From Undaria pinnatifida (Eukaryota > Sar > Phaeophyceae > Laminariales > Alariaceae), in assembly GCA_012845835.1 (NCBI GenBank), contig JABAKD010000009.1, positions 10,965,785 to 11,029,784 of the forward strand: a stretch of DNA of 64,000 nt, in the 5' to 3' direction. Under the pieces are notes generated by a model, which was given only the letters and a program-made list of their open reading frames with translations, ran no database searches and was not told where the DNA came from. Position numbers and translations under genes: made by a program. This document shows positions 34,072 through 45,287 of this stretch, one piece after another (position 1 is the stretch's first letter; each line of letters starts with the position of its first letter).

Positions 34072-36432
34072 GGCCCGAATTAACGAGGAACTTGCCAAAT
34101 CGAATTTCGATTTTTTTTTTTTTCTTCATGAAAAATACACGAAAAATTCAACTTTGGTTCTTATCAAGGAACGGCGCAGTGCGTTCTAGGAAATAAAAAA
34201 ATTAAAAAAACGCAAAAGGGTCAACGAACACCCGTGGGCAACGACCGAGGCGAGCGATGGCCCGCGTCCTCCCCGGAGCGCCGCGGCTGGCGGCAGATGG
34301 TTTTGGCCGGCAGCGGCTTGGAGGCTATGGCTCTAGGCGTCTCTTGGATGGGCTGGCGCCACCCCGCCGCCCGACACGGGCAGCAGCGACGGGGATATAG
34401 CGGTCGAACTTCTGAGCGAAGTCATCATGTGGTAGTTGGTCGTGTAACTTTCGAGGTGCAGGGCGACGAAAATATGGGTTTGCGGCGGTCTCGGTTGCTT
34501 TCGAAGCGTCGCAGGCGGTCTACGCTGTGCTAAGGACCTTCGGAGGCCGCGCTGGGGCTGCTCCGGTGGTCCTACCGCTCGCAAGGGTGGCTTCTCGCCT
34601 CTCAATCAGCCGACGACATGGCACCAATTCGCGTGGCCGGCTTCGGTTACACAGAACAAGCCATGTCTAGGTGGACAAACTCCCTAAATTCAATTTCGAT
34701 TTTCGACTAAATTCGACCGAGAAAGCTTTTTTTACTTCTTTGTTGAATTCGATTTTTCGTAATAGTTCTGAGAATGCCTGCTTGATGATTCATCTATTGA
34801 CTAAGGGCCATAATTAACGAGGAACTTGCCAAATCGAATTTCGATTTTTTTTTTTTTCTTCATGAAAAATACACGAAAAATTCAACTTTGGTTCTGATCA
34901 AGGAACGGCGCAGTGCGTTCTAGGAACTAAAAAAATTAAAAAAAACGCAAAAGGGTCAACGAACACCCGTGGGCAACGACCGAGGCGAGCGATGGCTCGC
35001 GTCCTCCCCGGAGCGCCGCGGTTAGCGGCAGATGGTTTTGGCCGGCAGCGGCTTGGAGGCTATGGCTCTAGGCGTCTCTTGGATGGGCTGGCGCCACCCC
35101 GCCCCCCGACACGGGCAGCAGCGACGGGGATATAGCGGTCGAACTTCTGAGCGAAGTCATCATGTGGTAGTTGGTCGTGTAACTTTCGAGGTGCAGGGCG
35201 ACGAAAATATGGGTTTGCGGCGGTCTCGGTTGCTTTCGAAGCGTCGCAGGCGGTCTACGCTGTGCTAAGGACCTTCGGAGGCCGCGCTGGGGCTGCTCCG
35301 GTGGTCCTACCGCTCGCAAGGGTGGCTTCTCGCCTCTCAATCAGCCGACGACATGGCACCAATTCGCGTGGCCGGCTTCGGTTACACAGAACAAGCCATG
35401 TCTAGGTGGACAAACTCCCTAAATTCAATTTCGATTTTCGACTAAATTCGACCGAGAAAGCTTTTTTTACTTCTTTGTTGAATTCGATTTTTCGTAATAG
35501 TTCTGAGAATGCCTGCTTGGTGATTCATCTATTGACTAAGGGCCATAATTAACGAGGAACTTGCCAAATCGAATTTCGATTTTTTTTTTTTTCTTCATGA
35601 AAAATACACGAAAAATTCAACTTTGGTTCTGATCAAGGAACGGCGCAGTGCGTTCTAGGAAATAAAAAAATTGAAAAAACGCAAAAGGGTCAACGAACAC
35701 CCGTGGGCAACGACCGAGGCGAGCGATGGCTCGCGTCCTCCCCGGAGCGCCGCGGTTAGCGGCAGATGGTTTTGGCCGGCAGCGGCTTGGAGGCTATGGC
35801 TCTAGGCGTCTCTTGGATGGGCTGGCGCCACCCCGCCCCCCGACACGGGCAGCAGCGACGGGGATATAGCGGTCGAACTTCTGAGCGAAGTCATCATGTG
35901 GTAGTTGGTCGTGTAACTTTCGAGGTGCAGGGCGACGAAAATATGGGTTTGCGGCGGTTTCGGTTGTTTTCGAAGCGTCGCAGGCGGTCTACACTGCTGT
36001 GCTAAGGACCTTCGGAGGCCGCGCTGGGGCTGCTCCGGTGGTCCTACCTCTCGCAAGGGTGGCTTCTCACCTCTCAATCAGCCGACGACATGGCACCAAT
36101 TCGCGTGGCCGGCTTCGGTTACACAGAACAAGCCATGTCTAGGTGGACAAACTCCCTAAATTCAATTTCGATTTTCGACTAAATTCGACCGAGAAAGTAT
36201 TTTTTTACTTCTTTGTTGAATTTGATTTTTCGTAATAATTCCGAGAATGCCTGCTTGGTGATTCATTTCTTGACCAATCAGATGCAAATTAAATTCAATT
36301 CTATAAAAAAAAAATCGAAATTCGATTTGGCAAGTTCCTCGTTAATTTGGGCCCTAATCAGATGCAAATTAAATTCATTTCTATAAAAAAAATCGAAATT
36401 CGATTTGGCAAGTTCCTCGTTAATCTGGGCCC
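34072..36432. mobile_element. Triplicated TIR element, PIF/Harbinger-like ends
   Basis: The left end reads GGGCCCGAATTAACGAGGAA. The complementary sequence ends the right side twice, at about 36311-36354 and 36388-36432 (the second copy is a duplication of about 80 bp). A 3-bp TGA flanks both outer ends. The interior is three direct copies with periods of 734 and 735 bp (starting at 34081, 34815 and 35550). They are nearly identical, which points to recent amplification. Each copy holds a GC-rich core of about 400 bp with open frames on both strands but no recognisable domain. A GGGCCC start with a 3-bp target site is typical of PIF/Harbinger elements, although those usually target TWA, so the family is an inference. 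No transposase is encoded here. Confidence 0.75.
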
Positions 36433-36826
36433 TGATATGGGACTTGTACGCCTTTTCTGCGTTTCGTTCACCGCAAACACAACCAAAAGCATACCGGAGT
36501 GAATCTGGCCTTTTTCTCGTAGCATGATGGAAGATTTTTTAGTGAATATTTTTAACGCAAACACTCTATTATTGGGAAAACACTCACTCATGCTCAAAAC
36601 ACAGCATTTATTTTTAGACCGCTTGCAAGCAGAAAATCTCGCTCCGCACGAAAAAAGCGCTGTGCTTTTCAACCTTCGCTCGTTGTGAGAGCTGGCAGGA
36701 AGCAGAAACATCAGTACGTGGTGTTGCACCAAACACGAAACATCAACAACCCAACCCACAAGCAAGGGCGGCACGTCTACACGCCCCTCCTCGTTAAACC
36801 AAGGACAGCACCGCATCTCGTCTCAC

Positions 36827-37017
36827 CCGTGTATGCTTCCGATAGTGTGGCACTGTTGGTCAGGGCACCAGTGGCACGCGGACGTGTTTCGACAAGCCCC
36901 GCACGAGTCGAACGAGGAGCAAGGCAACGCCGTCGTAGCTACCGGGAGCAGAGCCAACATTACGCTGAAAAAAATCAGCGACCCTGCCATCGCCGAGCGG
37001 CGACGGAGTACCCTCAT
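36827..37017 (-). CDS. First exon: signal peptide plus PSI-like Cys motif
   Basis: From ATG at 37017 the minus strand encodes a basic start (MRVLRRRS), a hydrophobic core (GSLIFFSVMLALLP), an ALP-type cleavage region and then CSSFDSCGACRNTSACHWCP, followed by QQCHTIGSIHG. The C..SC..C...C.WC...C spacing fits a PSI (plexin repeat) domain, which in stramenopile proteins often precedes lipase or other secreted domains. The donor CACGG|GTGAGA leaves phase 2. No following exon was recognised. The 34.07-36.43 kb element and repeats lie directly downstream, so the gene may have a long intron or be broken. Only secretion and the Cys motif are supported. Confidence 0.5.
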
Positions 37018-37149
37018 CGCACCCGACTGTTCCGACGCAAGTCCGGGCTCCAGAGGAAGTCCACTTCGCCAGCTGAAGAGAAAGCGGGGGGGCGGGGGGC
37101 GCACACCGCCTTGTGACCCCCGTACCGAAACCGAGTTTTCTGCTTGCTG

Positions 37150-37800
37150 CTTATAGCGGAGGTATAGGGCCTACGTGAAGCTTCAACAACGTTTTGAGTT
37201 CAATTTCCGTGCTTCAGACACCGTCGTCCGGAGTCAGCAGGACCCCTAAAGTAAGCAACGTGTACGTCGAAGAAACTTCAGTATCTGGTATAGACGGGGG
37301 TGACCTGGATCGCCGTAGCTGAGCTAATCACACCGCAGCGCGCTCGTCATCCGCCTCGGTTGTGTGCTGACTGGGGTTTGAGGTTTGAGTTTTACGATCA
37401 TTTCCGGGAGTTTTTATAAATTTTTGAAACGCGTTTTTTTGTAGGGTACTATTCTCCTTGTTGTTGTTGTTAATGTAATAACATCGGACCTCACACATCA
37501 CGGATTTTGCACCAGCTTTATCCCCTGGGCCCTGGGCGCCAGATCATCCGCGTCTCCCACAAATTTCATATTTTTTTTAATAAAAATTGAAAAACGTCAG
37601 CTGTGAGTATGACCGATTGAATGATTGAAACTCAACTTGCAAGCTGCGTCTATATTTCGATTTTTTACAAAAATTGAAAAACGTCAGCTAAAACTGCTGT
37701 GCTGTGTGATGCTGCGATGAAAATAAAAAATCGGCGCCTCAAAATGGAAGGCTTTCTGGTTTAGGCGGGGAAATGTTGTTCACAACCCCTTGTTTATGGT
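37150..37800. other. Spacer with dispersed motifs
   Basis: An ACGTCAGCTGTGAGTATGAC motif lies at about 37592 and a second partial ACGTCAGCT at 37680. GTTGTTGTTGTTAATG at 37460 may be another decayed LINE tail. No exon was recognised. Confidence 0.4.
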
Positions 37801-37804
37801 AGTC

Positions 37805-38285
37805 ATCACACGTAGGACAATACGATATTGAAGATGCATATTGACCGGTCAATACGTGCGCTATTTTCGTATCGATTGGTATTGACAACATCAGCACTGT
37901 GCCGAACAACATATCGATACGAATTGGTGGACGCAATACTTCATGCCACCCAAATATCGATATGCACAGCAATCGCCAATATTCTTACCACACGGGTCTT
38001 GATATCTCTTGATGCACGCAATGCCATGAACGGCCGAATATCGATATGAATTGATCAAACCAACATTTTTACGGTGGACCTATCGATATGATATTGGTGT
38101 TACAATACGCTTCAGGGTCAAATATCGGTATGCATTGTCATGATCAAAGTCTGCGTTTTGTGCGTGTCGATACATGTTGTTTCGCCTTAGATAGTGCTGA
38201 TGCATATTGGCCGTTTCAATATGTTGACAACCCACGTATCGATATGTAGGTATTGTTTAATCCAATATGTGAATTTCTTTCGCCA
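37805..38285. repeat. ATATCGATATG-rich palindrome block 1
   Basis: Short palindromic motifs (CAATACGATATTG, TATCGATATG, CCAATATG, TATCGATACA) recur every 25-50 bp on both strands. Similar blocks lie at 40535-40965 and 42085-42710 around hAT-like coding pieces. Dense subterminal repeats of this kind serve as transposase binding sites in hAT elements; that role is inferred here. Confidence 0.65.
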
Positions 38286-38911
38286 AGCGTACCGTTCTTT
38301 TTTTTGCATGTTCGCTCTTCCTAGCAGCACATTTTATTAGCGCCTCGAAATGTGGTGATCTGTGCCTAAAAATCGGCAACCTGACGTCACTATGTTCTTC
38401 GCTGGCACGTGAGTTTTGGTGGCGTGGCACGCAACAAGTATGGACATGTTGTGAAGCCAAAAAAGTACGACAAGCGCTTAAAAGGAGAAAGGCGAAGAGT
38501 TCCACGCTGAAGACAGCACAGCGGTATCACGGTGCCAGATTTTGGTGACGCACCTGAACAGCCTTCAACGACGAAAAATTTAAAGCATACATCTAACGCT
38601 GGGCGGTCGGCGCTACACAGCTTTCCTCGTGACATCAATCTCGAATGCACAAGCTCAGGCCAGCCGCCCCTTTCCCTTCCCCTCCCTGCGGAACGACAAG
38701 CGCTGAGCCATGGACCAATAAAACGGATTCTCTGCGGCCGCCCGCAACGAAGACAAGCACGCTCCCCGTACTCTTAAAACCTGACACACGATAAGCGGGG
38801 TGCGGTGCTGGGCTACCGCCCTTACGTACGCCGCTTGAAAACAAAGTATTGATTCTTCGGAAAACACCTCTACCCCGGCACAGAAACACCCACACCCTAA
38901 AAAAATCTCAT

Positions 38912-39290
38912 GGCACATCTCCAAGTGAATCCCCCCCCTCGTGCCCTGAACCTCGGTACTGCGGGTCGGCAGCTACCCACGCAGGGTCGACCGTATCGTC
39001 GTCTTCGTCGGAGTGCTGTTCCTCCGCGTAGTCCATATCCTGGACCTCGTGTAGCAGTGCCGGGTCCTTGAACCGTTCCAGGAGAGCATTCTGCACAGCG
39101 TCATCGGCGAGTTGGGGGATGTCGGGTGGGATACTGTCGTACTGCGCCCGCAAATAGAGACACATCTCCAACTGAGCGGGGTCGAGGGAGCCGCGTTTGC
39201 GGGGCATGAAAAAGTCCGCGATGCAGAAGTCTCGCTCCATGACACCCGCGGAGGTCGGCACACCGTAGAAAAAACAAAATAAACCGCCTA
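38912..39290 (-). mobile_element. hAT-like transposase C-terminal fragment
   Basis: A minus-strand frame encodes GVMERDFCIADFFMPRKRGS followed by LDPAQLEMCLYLRAQYDSIP and an acidic tail before a stop at 38912. The ER-F-x-A, K-R-x-x-L-x-P and E-M-C-L-x-L-R arrangement matches the C-terminal dimerisation region of hAT transposases. The N-terminal and middle pieces lie upstream on the same strand (41989 and 41224), separated by unrelated sequence, so the gene is broken. Confidence 0.6.
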
Positions 39291-39384
39291 CCATACATAT
39301 GATAGAGAATTATAGTGGAAACTACAGTAATAAATTTATAAATAGATGTGATGTTAGACCTAGCTCAAAATCCCCACCTAAAAT

Positions 39385-39545
39385 AAAAATACCAACACTT
39401 ACCATTATAGTAGACAAAAAATAGGACCCCTCCCAACAAAAACTCACCCATAGAGTATATTAGAAGTACCAACAACGCAGCTTGCAAAGATGAGTATTGA
39501 CCTGAAATTCGTCGAACTCACGGCTGACGTCCTTGATTTTTTTTT
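39385..39545. mobile_element. MITE-like copy related to 6165-6315
   Basis: Shares TAGGACCCCTCCCAACAAAA, GCTTGCAAAGATGAGTATTG and CTCACGGCTGACGTCC with the 6.2 kb element. Ends in a poly-T run. Confidence 0.6.
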
Positions 39546-39784
39546 ATAAATACACCACAGCTTTTGATTCAATTTCAAATACAAAGCGTTTTCACGTGAT
39601 GCGCGGTTTTATATTAATATTATTTTATTTTTCACTATAGTGGCGGGTTTTGGTATACATCGGGAGTATGAGTAGTAGTGGTCTAATAGATACCAGGGTA
39701 TCATGTTAAAGTTCCACCTTGAAAAAATAAAATAGAATAAAATAAAATATAGTAAATTAATATAAATAAATGAATAAACTAAAA

Positions 39785-40235
39785 TATGCTGTCACCATCA
39801 CATTTTACATGTAAAAGTCCCGCCCTTATAAACAAACAAAACAAAAACAAAGACAAAACAAAAACAAAACAAAAAACAAAAACAAGAAAAAACAAACACG
39901 AAAAAACAACGGGAGTCGGTGAGCCTCGAACCCACGGTTCTAAATTAATACGCTGTCACCCTAACATAAAAAATCCCACCCCTTACAAAAAAAGAAAAAA
40001 AAGACGGGAGTCGGTGAGCCTCGAACCCGATTCTAAATTAATACGCTGTTACCCCGAAAAAGCATAGAAAAAAACCCCCACCCGGGAGTCGGTGAGGCTC
40101 GAACCCGCGATCCTAAATTAATACGCTGTCACCCTACTTGTAACATAAAAAAATCCTACACCACGAAAAAAAAACGGAGTCGGTGGGCCTCGAACCCACG
40201 TTTCGAAATTGATAAGCTGTCGACCTGTAATTCAA
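39785..40235 (-). repeat. Tandem array of tRNA 3'-half-like units
   Basis: On the minus strand four units (starting about 39910, 40006, 40084 and 40177 on the + strand), plus a fragment at 39788, carry GTGGGTTCGAGGCTCAC-type T-arms with a B-box-like GGTTCGA. They end in CGACTCC, like a tRNA acceptor strand. The T-stem is perfect in the 40177 unit (GTGGG/CCCAC). No unit has a matching 5' acceptor strand or D-arm, so these are not intact tRNA genes. Unit length is about 78-96 bp, and A-rich linkers separate them. They could be SINE-related or a satellite seeded from a tRNA fragment. Confidence 0.6.
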
Positions 40236-40534
40236 TCCAAACTTCGCACTCATTGCGTCCCAACCCGCCCCACAAAAAACATCAAGAAACACATCCCGAA
40301 ATACATGCAAAATCAAAAACAATCAAGACCGAACCAAAAAGAAAAAGAGGAAAACGCACATCTCGCTCTCTCACGCGTAAACCCTCCCTTCACAAAACAA
40401 CACCACGGCACACTGCAAGCCATTTGTGTACTTTAAGTGAGTGTTGCCGTGTTTTATTATTTCGGATTTCATAATGAAAAACACACACGCACAAGGAAGC
40501 AAGAGGGACAAGTCTCGACGTCCCACCTCAACAT

Positions 40535-40965
40535 ATCGGCGACACCCAATATGTGCTGACATTTGCAAGCATTATCATGTTGGCGAACGCAATACGTATC
40601 GATGACTCAGTTGACGTTGTATTGCGGCCGGTAAAATATTTTGAATGCCACAATACTGCACATATTACTCCAACAATATGAATTGGCACCTGATTCCTTT
40701 CACATATTGAGAAACCAATATCGTATTGGGATATTGATTAAAAGATACTGACACGAACGATACATGCACAATGGATACCAAGCAGAAAATATTGATAATC
40801 CAATACACACCGGCGATATTGGTCATGCTGTTGGCGTTACCACAATTCATATCGATACTCCTCGGACTCAGCGGCTGTTGGTGGCAATACGTATCGAACC
40901 ATCCATTTTACACATATTGACATGTCCAATATCATATTGGTGTAGATATTGTCCAGGGTATAAGG
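40535..40965. repeat. ATATTG-rich palindrome block 2
   Basis: CCAATATG, CCAATATCGTATTGG, ATATTGATTA and similar motifs recur throughout. The block ends ATATTGTCCAGGG at about 40957; ATATCGTCCAGGG ends block 3 near 42700 in the same direction. These may be two right termini of related elements. Confidence 0.6.
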
Positions 40966-41224
40966 AGGTGAGAAAGTAAAGGGTGTACTTGTATGCCAGC
41001 CGGCTCTCAGCTACCCAACTTACAGCTTTATTGTTGAGCTTCTGCACTTGGAGTTTGTCGGCAGGCGCGAGGACAGCAAGGGTGTGGCGTGTATATTTGT
41101 CGTCGAAGAGGCTAAACGGAAAAGCGTGGCGAATGATGAAGCTCTTCACCAAGCTGAGCGCGTTCCAACGCGTCGGATCCGACTGGTAAAGCTGGCTATG
41201 CTTCACCTGCTGCACACTGTCCAC
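40940..41224 (-). mobile_element. hAT-like transposase middle fragment
   Basis: Minus-strand residues SLVKSFIIRHAFPFSLFDDK and LAVLAPADKLQ resemble the segment of hAT transposases just before the DDE core, where the protein typically has a FI....PF..... pattern. The frame runs directly into palindrome block 2, so the rest of the catalytic region is absent here. Confidence 0.5.
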
Positions 41225-41500
41225 CGCCGCTTGCTTCCAGTTATTTCAATCAGACACCGACAGGGACAGCAGTGCGGCACAAACTAACCTCAGTACAGCA
41301 GTTAGAACCACATGCATGCATGAACATGTGCGACATGCATGATGAACGGCACTATTTTTAACGAAGTACGGAGTACGTTGCAAGCACAACAAACATCATA
41401 CTTCCGATGTGCTTTTGGATGTCCAGGACGACACAGGAAGAGGAGGAACACACACTCTGACCCAAACCAAAAAAAGACCACGCACAAGTATGTGCTGCAC

Positions 41501-41989
41501 TCACTTCTGCTGCTGCGCGGCGCTGGTCTCAGACGTTATGGAGTGCTCTTGCTTTAGGTGGTTCGTCGCACCCGTTGTAGAACTCGAGGAAATTTTCAAG
41601 GTTTTCGCCGTGGTGCGGCACCCCTGGCTTGCGAGGCAGGCGTACACCTGCTTCCTAACTGGTTCCAACTTCTTCCCGTCCTCGGGCTTGTACTCCAGCC
41701 TCACTCCGTAGAAAGCTGTGAAGCTAGGTTTTCCTTTCACGTTGGGTATGTCCGCGATCATTAAAGCTTGTGAGGGAGCGTAGCGGAGAACGGCGTCTTT
41801 CACGTCCGCCGGAACGCTGGTCGGGAAATTCAGCTTCGCTGCAATCCGATTTCTTGGCCCCTCAGAAACCTCACCATCACCCTGGCTAACAAAGCCGGAC
41901 AGCGTTGTCTGCTTGGTGGATGCCGGCGCGCTGCCACCGCTGCTGCTGCCACCTCCCGCCGATTGTCCGTCGTTGGCGCAGTTGCTCAT
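41501..41989 (-). mobile_element. hAT-like transposase N-terminal fragment with BED-type finger
   Basis: From ATG at 41989 the frame encodes a Ser/Gly-rich start, STKQTTLSGFVSQ (typical of hAT N-termini), a stretch of about 90 residues and then a BED-like finger: VYACLASQGC, a linker, and ATNHLKQEHS with the H-x4-H ligand pair. It stops at 41501. It lies between palindrome blocks 2 and 3, and the fragment at 40940-41224 continues it on the same strand in another frame. Together with 38912-39290 this suggests a decayed or nested hAT-family element of about 5 kb. Confidence 0.6.
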
Positions 41990-42084
41990 GATCGCCTTGT
42001 GGTGGTTTGTTGGCACCAGGATCGGGTGCGGGGGGAAGATCTACAAGCAACATGCTGCGGCATCCGAGGGTGGGATCCCTTTTC

Positions 42085-42710
42085 GACCTTGTGTATTTGC
42101 CCAAGTTCCCTTCAATATGCAAAACTGTTCCGACTATTGACATTGTGGTGGAATGCGAAGTGCAATATGTGATATAACACGTGATACCCAATATCCAACG
42201 ACACCAAAAAAATTCCACGTGTGTGGTGGCATCATGCTGAATCTCACGAAAGACATGCAGCAGCAGTATTGCTTCGTGCAATGTGCGTTGAAGTGACAAT
42301 ATGTTTCCCAAATCTCATATCGATAGGTACTGGGGTGGTCAATACTATTCAACCATCCAATATCGATCACTATTACTCAAACAATATCAGAGATTTTGCA
42401 TCTATCAATACGTATTGCCGTTATCAATATGGAAACAACAAAAAAATCAATACTGGTTGATATTCCAATATGCTATCGAATGAACTTATTGATATGACTT
42501 GCGACGTCAATACAAGTCGATGTACTCATTCTGATAAGTGTTGTTTCCGCCGGTATGTCAGCAACTGTTGACTTGACATGTATTGCTCCGCACAGTATGT
42601 CTGCAGAAGCGCTACCAATACCTATTGGGGCGGCCAATACGGCGGACACGGCAATAGGTTCGTATGCGTATTGCAATATGATATTGCATATCGTCCAGGG
42701 TGTGGTAGTC
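42085..42710. repeat. CAATATCGAT-rich palindrome block 3
   Basis: CCAATATCGATCAC, ATCAATACGTATTG, CAATACTGGTTGATATTCC and related short palindromes recur. The block ends ATATCGTCCAGGG. Probably the right subterminal zone of the hAT-like element. Confidence 0.6.
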
Positions 42711-42914
42711 ATAGCCTGTTGTGACCAGTACTTCACTGCGCGCCGCCTAGTGATTGGTAACTCGGATTAGCACGAGACAAGCTGGGTGCCTGGACTACCC
42801 CATCACCTAGCCTGGTGAGTTGTCTTTAGGTCTTTCCGTACCTTGTAGCAACAGAAATGTACCACGGCCCGAGCTGGAAGCTACGAGCCCGCTTTGGTAG
42901 ACGCAATTGCGCCG

Positions 42915-43831
42915 CATGGTGGAGCTAACTTCAAGCGAGTAGTCGCGTCCCTAAACCTTCATGAAATCGCGCGGTACTCCGGTACCGCAGAGATGTAGAC
43001 CCAGGGAAGATTTCCACCCTCTGCATAATTTCCATTCAATCGACATTTTTTCACATTCGGCATGTCAAAGTACGCCAAAAATTGAAAAATAGCGGAATAT
43101 ACGTACGTTACCCTGCATGTACCTATCGGTTCTAACAGCAGTAGTAGTAGTGGTACCCGATACCAGGTATGAGCTTCGCACGGCGGTGGAACGAACTTCA
43201 CGCGAGTAGTTGCGTCCCTCGTAAACCTTCATGAAATCGAGCGGTACTCCGGTACCGCAGAGATGTAGACCCAGGAAAGACTTCCACACCCTGCATATTT
43301 TTCCGTTCAATGGAGTTTTTCACATTCGGCATGTCCAAGTACGCCAAAAAAGCAGAACATACCACCACCACCACCACCACCACCACCACCACCGTGGACC
43401 TCCGCAATAATAGTACCCGGTGGAACGAACTTCGCGCGAGTGGTCGCGTCCCTCAACCTTCATGAAATCGCGCGGTACTCCGGTACCGCAGAGATGTATA
43501 CCCGGGGAAGACTTCCACGACCTGTATAATATCCGTTCAATGGAGATTCGTTTCACATTCGGCATGTCAAAGTACGCCAAAAATCGTTATATGCAAATAC
43601 TACGATACCCTGCATGTACCTACTGGTAATAATATTAGTACCCGACATCAACTTCTCCGCACGGTGGAGCAAACTTAACGCGAGTAGTTGCGTCCCTAAA
43701 CCCTCATGAAATCGCGCGGTGCTCCGGTACCGCAGAGATGTATACCCAGGGAAGACTTGCACACCCTGCATAATTTCCGTTCAATGGAATTTTTTTGTCA
43801 CATTCGGCATGTCAAAGTACGCCCAAAAAAG
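42915..43831. repeat. Four copies of a module of about 165 bp
   Basis: Copies at about 42915, 43180, 43425 and 43665 run through GTAGTCGCGTCCCTAAACC, CTTCATGAAATCGCGCGGTA, CTCCGGTACCGCAGAGATGT, CAGGGAAGACTTCCACACCC and CATTCGGCATGTCAAAGTAC. Spacing is about 240-265 bp, and spacers carry a (CCA)n run (43363-43393) and TACCAGGTA-type motifs. Minus-strand frames inside the module share a repeated peptide but are interrupted between copies, so coding is not supported. Confidence 0.75.
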
Positions 43832-44329
43832 AACATGCCACTGTGAAATTAATAGGTGGGGACACAGAGTGCCCCCTGCAGGTCTGCCAATTGAGCAGGT
43901 CTTCGGAGAGTACTCACTTTCGTTCCTTCGTAGAGATGTAGCTTTATTCGTTTCCACCAGAGCCCGGGATAGCTTCTGAGATCGGAGGCGCGTGCCTCCG
44001 ATCTAATTCCTAACTTCCCCGAATATAAACCGCCAACCTTATCATACGAAACCCATCCAAATGATCTCAGATTCGGATACCTACAGGCCTTTCGAGGCCG
44101 TATCTTAACACTAGCCCACCCTGATGAGTCGCATATGCAGAAATATGGGAGATTCGGGGAAACTCCGGTTCTACGAACTAGACCATGAGTCGAAGATGCG
44201 GCTCCTCAAAACCCACTCCCACACCTCTAACCGTCTGGCTATGGAGCCAGGAACGCGCGACTTAACACCACCTACTATCTACAATGTATGTACGAATATG
44301 TTAACAACGTGGACCTTCGGCAATAGTAC

Positions 44330-44497
44330 CCGGTGGAACAAACGTCACGCGAGTAGTCGCGTCCCTAAACCTTCATGAAATCGCGTGGTACTCCGGCACC
44401 GCAGAGATGTAGACCCAGGGAAGACTTGCACACCCTGCAAAAATTCCGTTCAATGGAGATTTTTTCACATTCGGCATGTCAAAGTACGCCAAAAATT
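44330..44497. repeat. Fifth copy of the module
   Basis: Same order of motifs as 42915-43831, preceded by GTGGACCTTCGGCAATAGTA. Confidence 0.75.
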
Positions 44498-44499
44498 GC

Positions 44500-44870
44500 A
44501 CAATACCCCTCACCTAAAGCCCTTCCTTCCCCCCCCCCCCCCCCACCTTCCCCCCAACCCATCCCAACCCCACCCCCTCGAACACTACACCCTCTTATTA
44601 CTCACTGATTGTACGACTTACCCCAGGATATACATGATAAACTGATGTATTATTTCCAAAACCGTCACATTTATCCCCTCAAAATAATGTATAGTTTCCA
44701 GGCACATATTGAGCTGCCACACACGCCCCCCCCCCCCCCCCCCGCCCCAACCCCCCCCCCCGCCCCCAATAATATACTGGTGCCAAAACCGTCAGGTTTA
44801 TCCCCTCGAAAGGATTTATAGCTTACATGCACAAATTGCCCCCTTCCCCCCCCCCCCCCCCCCTCCAAAC
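44500..44870. repeat. C-rich subrepeats
   Basis: TTTATCCCCTC, then TATAGTTTCCAGGCACATAT-like text, then a poly-C tract occurs at about 44670-44745 and again at 44790-44860, with a poly-C tract also at 44530-44544. The complementary G-rich form lies at 50240-50370. Confidence 0.65.
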
Positions 44871-45225
44871 CCGCTCGCTTTTGATCAAAACCAGGCCCCC
44901 ACGTCCTTCAAAACTCCGCCCCACCCCCCTCACCGGTTATTCGACTTACAAGATTCACTTGATAAAAGGATACATTTCCCTTCACAGCTGTCAGATTTTG
45001 TCCCCCTCAGAAACGGGTTTTATAGTTTTCGCGCACAGACTGACTAAATCATCCTGTTGACCCTGATAGCTACACTGTAGTTGTAAGGGGAATCGCCGAC
45101 CTATATCCTTAATGAGGACACACAACTCGTAATGCGCGCGATCGGAGTATCACACACAGCTTGCAAAGATGAGTTTCGACGAAATCTTCGATCTCACAGC
45201 TGGAGTGTATTTTCATTTTTTATAA
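44810..45225. repeat. Long inverted repeat, left arm
   Basis: Complementary to 49895-50310 over about 400 bp with moderate divergence. Landmarks include CAAATTGCCCCC, CCTCAGAAACGGGTTTTATAG, TAGCTACACTGTAGTTG, TCGGAGTATCACACACAGCT and the inner end TCGATCTCACAGCTG. Confidence 0.75.
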
Positions 45226-45287
45226 TATACCTACGTTCGTTACCTACCACACCACCACCGTGGACCTCCGGCAATAGTGCCCGGTGG

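Noticed and set aside
34234-36077. Open frames of 78-99 codons preserved in all three tandem units
   Set aside because: Preservation follows from recent duplication; the frames have no recognisable domain and exist on both strands.
39910-40235. Functional tRNA genes
   Set aside because: Only the T-arm and 3' acceptor-like strand are present; no D-arm or 5' acceptor strand can be found.
39785-40235. CRISPR array
   Set aside because: Regular repeats are present, but the spacers are A-rich linkers, the repeats are tRNA-like, and the genome is eukaryotic with no cas genes.
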